Shown here: positions 1-12,400 of the stretch, piece after piece | Layout: each line of letters opens with the position of its first letter | How positions within the stretch are numbered: the stretch's first letter is position 1 | Source of the DNA: Macrocystis pyrifera | Taxonomy: Eukaryota > Sar > Phaeophyceae > Laminariales > Laminariaceae | Length of the DNA stretch: 64,000 nucleotides | Assembly (NCBI GenBank): GCA_031763025.1 | Contig: JASSKH010000003.1 | Coordinates: forward strand, 6,376,718 to 6,440,717 | Reading direction: 5' to 3' | Notes under the pieces: generated by a model | What the model saw: only the letters and a program-made list of their open reading frames with translations | Database searches by the model: none | What the model was told of the DNA's origin: nothing | Translations under genes and position numbers: made by a program

Positions 1-1469
<1,469 letters not shown>

Positions 1470-1640
1470 TCAGTGGCATTCTTCACCCACGAGGTGAAAC
1501 ACGTCCTTGATGATGACGTTCCACACGAGCTCGATGGCCACCTCTATCAAGATGAGGTAGATGATGATGATCTCCAGCCTCGTCGCGTGGGTGTTTGTGC
1601 TCTGCGTGCTGAGGACGTCCAGCAGTTCCCTCAATATGCT
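1470..1640 (-). CDS. DUF155 gene exon 7 (C-terminal, transmembrane tail)
   Basis: 171 bases including the TGA stop at 1470-1472; acceptor GCCGCAG at 1641-1647. It codes SILRELLDVLSTQSTNTHAT, then a single hydrophobic helix and the tail NVIIKDVFHLVGEECH. The coiled segment followed by one transmembrane helix is the usual C terminus of the Rmd1/RMND1 group. Confidence 0.94.
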   Translation of the reverse strand, partial: SILRELLDVLSTQSTNTHATRLEIIIIYLILIEVAIELVWNVIIKDVFHLVGEECH

Positions 1641-2476
1641 CTGCGGCGAGGGACCAGACGACCAGACAGTGTCAAGGAAAGAGGAGGAGGGAGAGAGACA
1701 ATAAAAAAAAAGAGAGAGAAAAAAAAAAAAGTGCCCTTCAGACTAAAATCCCTTTGGGACGCCTTGGCGACGCACGTGCGTGAGCGGAAACAAAATGTAG
1801 ACAACGAAAGACGATTAACTACCGCAACATAGGCCGCGCATAAAGCAAGATAACTTCCGGCTGGTGGGGTGCAGCAGTCGTCCCTCTACAATGCCGGTTG
1901 CCCGGTCTAATGCCTGTGAAATCGCTTGGCGTAGATGGGATTCGCCCATGTGGTACGAAGTGTGCGTAGTATTAATAGTAGTGTCGGTTGCTGCTATGGT
2001 GCCAGTATTGTTGGCTAGCGCAAACCGACACCACAGAGGACGGCCCTCTGCTGTACTACGGTACGTACGTGGGAGATGTGTCCGAACTGCAATGCGAGGG
2101 ACGCGTATGGCACACGCGCAAACGCAAGGAGATGCACTGCACGCTCGCAGCATAATGCCATGCGTACTGCTGTTGCACGGTCTCCCCATATAGATGATGG
2201 ATAAGACCACACTCTAGTTTTCGGTTTTGCAGCCAACCCTGCTGGGCACCAAACGGGTTCATAGAAACGTGCAGCCCGCCGTGAGACAGAAACAAAAAGA
2301 GGGCGGTGGGTTTTCACAACCGCCCAGTATCGGTGACTGGGAACTAATAATATTGGTGTTGTTAATTTCATCTTTTTAACCACCATTTTTAGGTTTTCCC
2401 GTTCAACTCGTGGGAGATTTGTTTTGCTCTCAGCGGCAAATCCGGACAAGGCATGGTCACATGTGCATTACCCCCC

Positions 2477-2509
<33 letters not shown>

Positions 2510-5500
2510 AGAGTAGAACTCACATAGTAGAATAATCTGGATTATACAAGGAGGAACGGGATGCGTTAGAATAGGAGATGAGGGAAGTAGACGCATGCGA
2601 CATGGAGGAGTTTGGTACACTGAATAGCAGCGAGGAAACGATCGCTATCCTAGGAGACAGATGGTGGCCACAGGCGGCCAGACAGGAAGGGGATAAGATT
2701 AGCAAAAGTTTGTGTCATATATGGAAACAACACCGGCGTCCCCGGTGGCTTGGTAGGTGGTCCGCGTGCCTATCAAGATCAATTTCGTGGGTTCAAGTCT
2801 CACCGAGTGCATGCATGCCCGTAGGGACTTTTTCTTGCATAAAAAATTGATTAGCGGAAAGCGCGAGAGCGTGAGTTAGCTACATTCGATGAAAACCGAC
2901 GAGCGGTGGGAATGCTGAACCCTATGCGCGACAAAAAATAAAGGCACGTACCGGGGGGGGGAGAAGGGACGACACCTGTGACCACGGCTTGTCCAGAAGA
3001 TCTCTGAGGGTAAAACCTCCTACGAGCTGGGCTGGAAAGTAAAAGAAAGTGATGAAAAAAAAAAAAAAAATGCGCGCCCAATTGTTGGAGGTGTCTCTAT
3101 TAGGAGCAGGAACGGTGCTCCGTTTCGAAAGGGATGCGTGGTCAATGGTCAAAGACTAAGGCAAGCAACAAATGAGTACCCCCCCCCCCCCCCCCCCCCC
3201 CCCTTCATTCCAAGACACGATTTTCAATACGTCCTTCTCCGCTAGTCGTTCGAGACCATTCGAGGGAAAAAGTCTATAGGCTTCGATATCGTCTCGAATT
3301 AACAGAAGAGAAAAGAAACATTAATTCCACCCCTGTTTAATATTTTCACACGTCGGACAGATCAGATAGATCATTTACAAATCACATAGATGATCTACAG
3401 ATAGATCATGTAGATCCCAACCCGCCGTCATGAGATGTTTCGTGCAGGACCTTTGGAAAACACACGTCTAACTCAGGAAACCTCGCCTACAAAAGATCGT
3501 GCAGATTAATTACATACGGCTGTTCACCCGGCTCCAACGCAGAGGAGCTACAGCAGAAGCTACGTCATGCAAAATCAGGAATACATCTTGTCCGAAAAGA
3601 TTTAGATCATCGTCAAGCGGGGCATCGACGATCTATCTGTCTGTCCGACGTGTCGAGTGTATTAATAGTGGAACTTCGTCTGTGGGAGTTAATTGCAGGC
3701 CTGTTTCACGGGCCGGGTCTAACCGCACGGGTCGGGTCGGGTCGGGCGGGGGGGTAAGGGTGAATTTCGTCTCCCTACCGATGTGGGAGTTGATTGCGGG
3801 CCTGTTTCACGGGCCGGGTCAAACCTCACGGGTCAGGTCGGGTCGGATCGGGTCGGGTGGGGTAAGGATGACCCGACCCGACGTGACCTGACCCGTGAGA
3901 GCTCGAAAAATCTCCCTGACCCGTGAAGAACCCTGCTTCACCCTTTGAGGACTGCAGTCCCGTTTTGGGAACGATTTACGTAGAATTTGACCGGTTCGTC
4001 CCCCAATGCGGGACTGCAGTTTGCCCGGAAAGGGTTGATCACGAGCCAAGCGAGTCGCCTGTGTTGCAAAAGCAATCTGCAGCAGTACTGCTGCAATTGA
4101 TTTATGTACCGCGTTCGCCATCCCACAACGAAATGTGCAGCTCGAGCTTCAACGTTGAATCACCCAGAAACCTTCCGGGTCGAAAGAAGAAAAACCAAAA
4201 AAGAGGAAAACATGCAATCGAAAATTAGCATGCTCGTCCTTCTTCCGACGTTCCTCACCAGCCTCTTGTTGACGTTATCTAGCCGCAGCGGTATATCCAG
4301 GTAAGCGCACAAAGCCTCGTACGCCGGCTCCCAGGCATCCTCTTCCCAGAAATACTCTGGGGTGTCCTGTCCAAGCGGCGGACGGTGGCGAAAGGGGGGA
4401 CACGCCAAAGGGGCGCAAAAGAGGGGGGGTGCGGGGGCGTCCTCATTTGTTGTTTGCTTTACGAGGTAGTAATTACACCGTTTGACCACGCATCCCTTTC
4501 GAGATGGGAGCGGGGGGCGTAATCATTTGTTGCCTGCCTTAGCCAATCGACCATTGACCACGCATCCCTATCGAGACGGAGCGCACCAATCCTACTCCTA
4601 AAGACGCCTCCAACATTTCGGCGCTCGCTGCGAATTTTTTCGTACATCACACAATTTTGCTTTTGCTTATCTTGTCCCCTTCCTGTTTCACCTTACGTTG
4701 CCACCATCTTTATCACACGTGATAGACGGTGTATATAGGGGGGGTGTTAACTTATCACCCGTGTGATACGGTATAGTAGGGGGTGTGTTATATTATCGCA
4801 CGTATTAGACGGTGCAATAGGGAGTATGTTGTGATATCACACGTGCTAGATGGTGTAATAGGGGGTATCTTATCTTATCACACACGATATACGGTATAGT
4901 AGGGGGTATGCTATATTATCACACGTGTGGCACGATATAATAGCGGGTGTATCATCTAATCACCCGTGTGGTACGGTATAATAGGGGGTGTGCTATATTA
5001 TCACGTGTTAATAGGGGGTGTGCTATCTCTTATCACCCGTGTGATGCGGTATAATAGGGGGGGTGATATATTATCACCCGTGTGAAACGGTAGTAGAAGA
5101 CCACGGGGACGACGCCCTACATGCCACGAGGCAGAAACACTGTCTGCGTCCTACCGCGAGGTATTTTTGTGGTCAAGCTGGTAACCCAAACAAACGCTAC
5201 CTGGTACGTTTATAGCAAGCAACATATTAAAGCGCGCACGCGAAGCACAAGCCACAGTTTTGTTTTTTTCCCCTCGATGCAAGTTTGTAGACAGACAAGA
5301 CGCTCACCAAGATGTCGGAGTGTAGATTAACCTCGTTTTGTTCGCAGAGCACCCGTCCGACCAAACGCCTTTATCGAGCGGGGGGGGGTAACAGCAGCGG
5401 GGAGGGGAGGGGAGGGAAGGGTGTACTAATTATCGTGCATGGCCGAAGTCGTATGACCATAGACCCTCGCATCCCTACATTTGCCGGGATGAGGCACGTA

Positions 5501-8500
5501 GGGTTTTCACCGACCAGACAGACATTGCTTGCGCCAAGCGCGAAGCGCCGTGAGGTATTGAGCGAGTCGCATGAAGGGTGAGTTGCATCCTACTAGGAAC
5601 CGCTTTTGAGGCGGATTTTCTTGCATATGGGTGATAGCGCCAATGAATTGATTTATTTTCTGGTGTGGCCTATTCCAGAGACAGCAATGAGTTCCCTATG
5701 TAACTGCCTCGTGGGTACCTTACCGTATACACACTACGTGAAGCCCCTTGTGCGGAGTAAAGGTCCTCCACCCGCACAAGTGATCTATAACTCGATCGTC
5801 AGCTGTGACCGACCGCCAAAAACAAAAACAAAAACAAAAACAAAAATAACCCGTGGTACCCTGGTTATCTAGCGAATGTGCTGTAGTGAGTGACATGTTC
5901 TCCAGTGTCGTTGCCATCCAACGCCAAACTCTATAGAGGGGGGGGGGGGGGGGGGGGGGGGGGGTGGGGGGGGGCGTACTCCCTTGTTGCTTGCCTTAGT
6001 CTTTTGACCACTGACCACGCATCCCTCTCGAGACGGAGCAGGGTGGGGGGCTGTACCCGATACCATGCGCGGGTAAAAGGCTCGGTATGTAGGCATCAGC
6101 AACGTACTGGTGTGATGGCCAGATAGTCTCTTGTGACCCGTGCTACAACAGAGACAACATTTTTATGGCCTGAACATTTTTCTGATAAATGGGGGCCCCT
6201 CAATTAATTAACCCCTTTTACTGCATCGCACAGAAACACAAAATTTTACTCTAATTCCAGGTAAATCGCGCCCAACATGGGAGTGCAGAACGAAAGGGGT
6301 TCAGGAGTGGGCTGTACTGTACCCCCCAAACACCCGTAAATCCGCCCCCCCCCCCAAAAAAAATGCTTCGTCTCGAAAGGGATGCGTGGTCACAGGTCAA
6401 ATGACTAAGGCAAGCAACAGAATAAGTACGACCCCCCCCAAAAAAAAACAAATGCCACAATGTTGTTCGAACAATACATACCCGACGGCAGGTCGAGGTT
6501 AAGCGTCAAAATTAGCTTCTGGGGGAGTCTCTGGGAAAAAACGGGTGCTGCTTCCCCTTAATACTACTCTGCAAATTACCATACTTATGATAGATAGCAC
6601 ACGCCTTTTTGGGGGGTTTCCTCTCGTGCAACAGTGAGAACGGCCCTTGCAAAGCAGTGGGATGGATGGTCCCTCACGCCTGCCGTCGCCGGATTGTTCT
6701 AAGGGATACATATATACACGCCATGCATACATACGCTGGGCGCCTCCACGAAAAGACATGGACACGACACGATCGAGAAAGTTGAAGGAGGACCACAAAC
6801 AAAAATATCAAATCACGGCCAAGCGTTCCACAACTCGCGGCACGGGGCAAGAGCCACTACCGTAAACTAGAAATAGACCGCATGACGCAAACGCAGGGGC
6901 AGACAAGTCGCAGTTTCGGGGCAGCCGGCCCTCTCGAAAGTTTTTTTCCTGCCGCGGTAACGACTCGCGCAAGAGCCCGGCCGGCGAACCTGCACGCACG
7001 CACCAGCAAAAACCCGGAGCCAAACCTCAACCGGCATCTCGGAGGAGACCAATAACCTACAACAAACCGTAAAGGCAAATACCGTATACATAACAAAAAT
7101 CACAACACGCTCCTTTCCCCCCTGAGAGAGAGAGCACAAGGGGAAGACAACCACAAGCGAGCTGCAAAAACCGCGACAGGCCTATAGCCCGGCGTCTCTC
7201 CTACCTCCCATGTGCTATCACCTACTCTAGTTCACAAGGGGAAGACCATCGATCACAGCAAGCAACAGACCGCGACAGGCCTACAGCCGAGAGCCCAAGG
7301 GAAGGAGGCCACAGCAAGCAGCAAAAACCTCCCTAGGCCTATATATAGCCGAACATCTCTCTCGCACCTCCCGTATGCCCTTGCCTAGAGCACAAGGGGA
7401 AGAAGATCGATATCACCAAGCAGCGCTACGTAGGCCTAAGGCCGAGCACATCTCTTACCCCTCGACTCACCCTATCTCGATCTCCGTGAGGGGAATCTTG
7501 CCGGTGGCGGCGAGGATCTGCGGGTACTTGGCCGTGCTCTCGATGATGTTGTCCAGCCGCTCCTCGAACACGAAGAGCTTCGCAGATTGCGCGAGGGCGC
7601 AGGAGTACGCCAGCTTCTCGGCCGGGTCGCGCGTGTCCAAGGTAATCTGCCGGGCGGGGGCGGGCGGGCGGGCGGGAGGGAGGTGTTGCAGCCAAGGCGG
7701 AGAGCAAGAGGAAAGGCGCAGAGTGAAAATATAGGAGGGTGGCGGGATGGGGTCGTCAAACCTCGGCTGGAGTCGCTCGTGCCCGCCCTGCGGTCGATAT
7801 CATATCACGGGCCGTGTAGCGTCAGGGAAGACGACGGAAAAAGAGGCAACTAATACGGGGGACCATAGTAAATAGGACCAAATATTGTTAGTAAAAATAG
7901 CGAAATATATAGGTTTTGGTGGGTACCTTAGGTCCTTATTCATATGGGCCCCCATAGTAGGGGTAGATTTTACCACCATTTTCACCCTTTCGCTGCGGCA
8001 CTGTACTTGAAACACATAACGTGTATCACTCTTACTCCAAAGTACTGTGTCCCCAGACCGGGTTAAGGGGGACACTCAAGTCGCGCGTGCTTGTGCCTGC
8101 ACGCGCACGCGCGTACGGTTACGTAGGAAGAGAGGAGAAAATACGATAGCTCGAGAGTGAACGCGCACTCCTTCTCGAGCGATTGAAGCCAACATGGAGT
8201 TCCGCTCGGTCCCTGCGTGAAGAAAGCAAGAAAGAAAGAACGAAAGAAAGAAAGAAAGAAAGAACGACAGAGAGAGAGGCCCGGAGAAAGAGCTGGCTCC
8301 TCATCACGATGCACTATTTCGCAACTAAAACATAAAGCATGGCAATACTGAAAAAAAAAAACTATTAATAAACGGTACCAGTAAGTGAGGCCGCCACGCC
8401 AATCGCGCGAACAATATAGAAAAGCGGAGCAACCGTTCGCCACGCCTCCAGCAACGAACAATCGAACCCAACCATTCCTTTTTGAGCCGCCATCAGTACA

Positions 8501-9408
8501 GGAAAGGCAGCGGATCGGACCCGTCGGGCAGAGACGCCCCGATATACGGGTGCGCAAACGGCTCTTCCGTCGCCACCGCTACATACCCGTTCAGGGTACG
8601 ACCGTGGAAACATTTTTGGGTTCGTCGGGTGCGCGAAGCAAATGAGAAGAGGAACCCTTCCACACGTCGGGCAGATCATCGCTTCCCACTCTATGATCTA
8701 GATCCTTCAGGGCAAATATATTCCTGATCTGTATCATCTAGGTCATGCTGCCGGGTGGGAGCCATATATTGTGCCATGCATGGTCTAGGACATGTTTCCT
8801 GGGTTGGATCTGTACTGTAAACATATCCCGCACAACCATCTTCTGACGGAAAGTTAGGATCTCGATGATCTAGAGGATCTATCTGTATATGATCTAGATG
8901 AATCATCTGCAGATTATCCAGATGATTTATCTGTAGATGATCTAGATCATCTGGATCATCTATCTGCAGATGATTTAGACAATCTGGAGGATCTATATGA
9001 TCTAAATTATCTATCTGTAGAGGATCTAGATGATCTAGATGATGTATCTGTAGAAAACTTCACATATACCGCGCACCCACGCACTGATAGACGAGCGCGC
9101 CACATGCAGAGCACTAACGTGTATTTTATCGGGACAACGCGTACAAGCAAGCGGTTCTGTTCGCGGAGTCATTTGCGACCTGACCCGGCTCCCCGCCTTG
9201 CCTTCCCCGCCTCCCCACCCAAAATAAATAATTCGTCTCACGTCGCCTTCCCGCCGACACCCAAAACATTCGAAGGAGGGGGAAAATACATATATATTTT
9301 TCACCTCGTCGTTTTTTAGTGGCACGTTCTTCTTGCCGTCGCGGTGACGATACACGAACGTCCTGTTGGGGGACCCCCAGAACGAGGACGAAAACGGCGA
9401 AAGAGAGA

Positions 9409-9445
<37 letters not shown>

Positions 9446-12400
9446 GCGGGGGGGGGGGGCGGTGTACTCATTATCATGCATGGCCATAGTCGTAACTCAT
9501 GTGTTGCCTGCCCTGGTAATTCGACCGTTAACCACGCGTCCCTTTCGACACGGAGCACCGTTCCTACTGTTAATAGAGACACCCACAACATTATGGCCCT
9601 CCATACGTTTTTTCAGAAAAAAAAAAGAAAGACTAGAGCAAGGAAGAAAGAGAGGGAGAGAAAGAGGGGAGGTACAGAGAGAGATTCCTGAAGGAGGGGA
9701 ATAAACCTGAAAGAGGACGATCGACGCAGGCAGAATGTATCGCCTACTGCAGCCTCCGAGAGGGTATCACTACTATATAAGGGCGACAGCATCAGCGCTT
9801 AGATTTTTCTACAGAGACTTGACAGCTATTGATAGCTCTGACGGGAGGGAGCAACAAGCTATACGACGCCGTGAAAGATGGCAGCCGTCTCTCAGGGTTG
9901 GTGAACACGGATGCCAGCTGTCGGCCGGCCGGCCGGCCCCATGCGATCAAGCGAGTCGGTCAAGTCTTGGGAGGTAGCCGGCGGAACCTCTCACGCCACA
10001 CAAGCTTCGAACGTGGACGACGGCTACCTACTCCCCGAGTAGCCGCAAACGTACAATCCTCCCTCGCGAACAACTACCTCCCACTCCCCCCCCACCACCC
10101 CAACCCCCCACCACCTAAACTCTCCTAACGGCCACGTAGGCACAGGCGCATGTCGCACAAACCCCTCTTCGCTAGTTTACGACCGGCTCTTCTCCTAAGC
10201 GTACCCCATCTCCTCGGCGTCAAATGGACACTCGTGCACCGCCACCAGCCCGCCTCCCTGTAGTAGGCTGCAGGAAACGGAGGTCACCGATACATATATC
10301 CCGCGCGTGCGTTCCCGTTTCGGCCGCCGGCGCGAGACCCTCCTCACCTCCTCGCCCGCTCGCCCACCCACCCGCCTACCCGTTTTCCAACTAAAAGAAT
10401 AATAATATTTGTTTTTTTTAAATCAACGACGACAACGACAGCAACAACAAACTGCAGCAACAGCTGCAGCAGAAGCAGCAGCAGGAACAGCAGCAGGAGC
10501 ACTTGCATCATTAGGAGCAGCAGCAGCAGCGCGGCAGCAGCGTCAATACCAGCAGTAGCAACAGCAACAGCAGCAGCGGCAGCAGCAGGAGCAGCAACAG
10601 CAGCAGCAGCAGCAGCAGCAGCGGAAACAACAGCAAAAGCAACAATAGCAACAACAGCAACAACAAGAATAAATCATTGCAAAGCGAACCATGGTAGTAG
10701 GCCCTTTCTGCACGCACATGTCGTCAAAGGATTGCGCGAGTTCCGTGTCCGACACCTTGCCCACCATGAACCGGGTCAAACTCGACAGCATCTCCTTCTC
10801 CTGCATGTACGGACATGTTGGGCGGGGGCAACATCACAACAAAAAAGAGCCGTTGGGGCACAAGGGCGAACCGTTGGGGCGACCAAGGTGCGGAAAGGGA
10901 GGGGGTACGGTCGGGATAAATAAGCCAGCAAGCCGAGAGGAGGTGCACCAGTGCGACAGTGTTGACCAAAGTAACGACGCCGAGCCTGGGCTTGCGTGGC
11001 CGCGCAACGTGCGCTTTCTCCAAGAGGCTCCTGGGTTCGGGAACACCGGCGCCTGCGTGGCTGAATTCCCGCACCGGAAAGAACACAAAATAAATGAACA
11101 AAAAAAAAGAACATCCTCGCGACAACCCGCAGGGTGCTTTCTTCCCGTCTGGAGTCGGGGGTGATTTTTGGCCTGCTTGTACCGCACACCCCCACGAACA
11201 AAGGACAGCTTTGCTCGCACACTCGAAAGGAAATCGGCTGAGCCGTAGGGTAGCGGTTGCACTCCCCGTTTCTTCCACAGAACTAAATGGGCGGAAGATA
11301 CGCGACGTCGGTGTCGCTCTGTTTCGCAATCGGTGGCAACTCCACCAACAACGGTCTCGTTCCTGGGGTCAGGTGGCAGGCGGTGCGCGTTCAGGCTGCT
11401 ACTTCGTGATGTGACGTCACTCCGTAAGGCGGTGCACGACGAGAGAGCGCGCGCTCTGGGGACACCGGCTCTCGTACGTGAATCTTCGCGCGCCAAGCCA
11501 ACCATGGGGTCGCACAGGGGGGGGGGGCGACAGCCTTCCTTGCATGGAATAGGGGAGTCGAACCGATCCCCTGTTTCTCGAACACGCGAAGGCTCGCAGC
11601 TCGGGGTGCCAAGGGCGTTTCGAGTCCCGCCGCGGTTTTGGCGTCGGTGCCCCAACGACATGAGCAGCAAAATGCGCTTGTTCGTCCGACCTGTACACCA
11701 CACTGTCACAAGACTGTTGCAGCAGCAGCAGACGCCCAATGGAAAATAATGTCATTTTTTTGTAAGATAGACCTGGATATCTGACTAACCGAGGCGCATC
11801 ACCGACCCCTCCTCGCGGTTGACACAAAAAAAAAGGAAAGTTACCATACTCCCTCTTATCATCGACATCCTCGTATGCAATCTCCTCATCTCCGTGGCCC
11901 TGGTAAATTCTGTTCAACTGAGGTCCAACCTGAATATCGCGCGCGCGCGCGCTCGTGCATCCTGTCAAGCGCTAGGTATCGAGTACGCCTTCCTCTGCCT
12001 TCACGCCCCCCCACCCCATGGCATGCATGCGCCGTGTACACACCTCGGCCTCCGAGCACCCCCAGAACACCACCGCCCCGTAGGGGAAAAAAATAACGTC
12101 CTTGTGGGTAACGACGTCGTCGTTGTCGTCGTCGTCGTCCTCCTCCTCCTCCTCGCGCGCCCGGCCGCCGCTCCTCTCCCGCCGTCCTGCCCTTCGGTCT
12201 TTGACAGCACCAGCGTCGTAAGATCCGCCGACACCGCCGTCGTCGCCTTCTTCTTCCCCGTCCACCACGTCTTCCCAAGCGGGCCGCTCAAGGTCACGCG
12301 CCTTGCGGAGCCCACCCCTAAGGTCTGTCGTGGAATGAATCACGTCTATGTACAGCGAATCCATCCACTCAAGCTGCTCGACCATCGGAGCCCCCTCTCC

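Noticed and set aside
11545..11585. tRNA T-arm-like GGGGATCGGTTCGACTCCCC on the minus strand
   Set aside because: No matching D-arm or acceptor stem in the neighbouring 80 bases.
10724..11739. Overlapping open frames of 148-301 codons on the minus strand
   Set aside because: They mix different frames over an intron, have no family motif and overlap the firm exon at 10718-10800 in other frames.
11845..11917. Exon-like segment on the minus strand (LNRIYQGHGDEEIAYEDVDD) with good acceptor and donor
   Set aside because: It is 73 bases long, so including it between DUF155 exons 1 and 2, which already join in phase 0, would break the frame. Possibly an alternative exon, but not supported.
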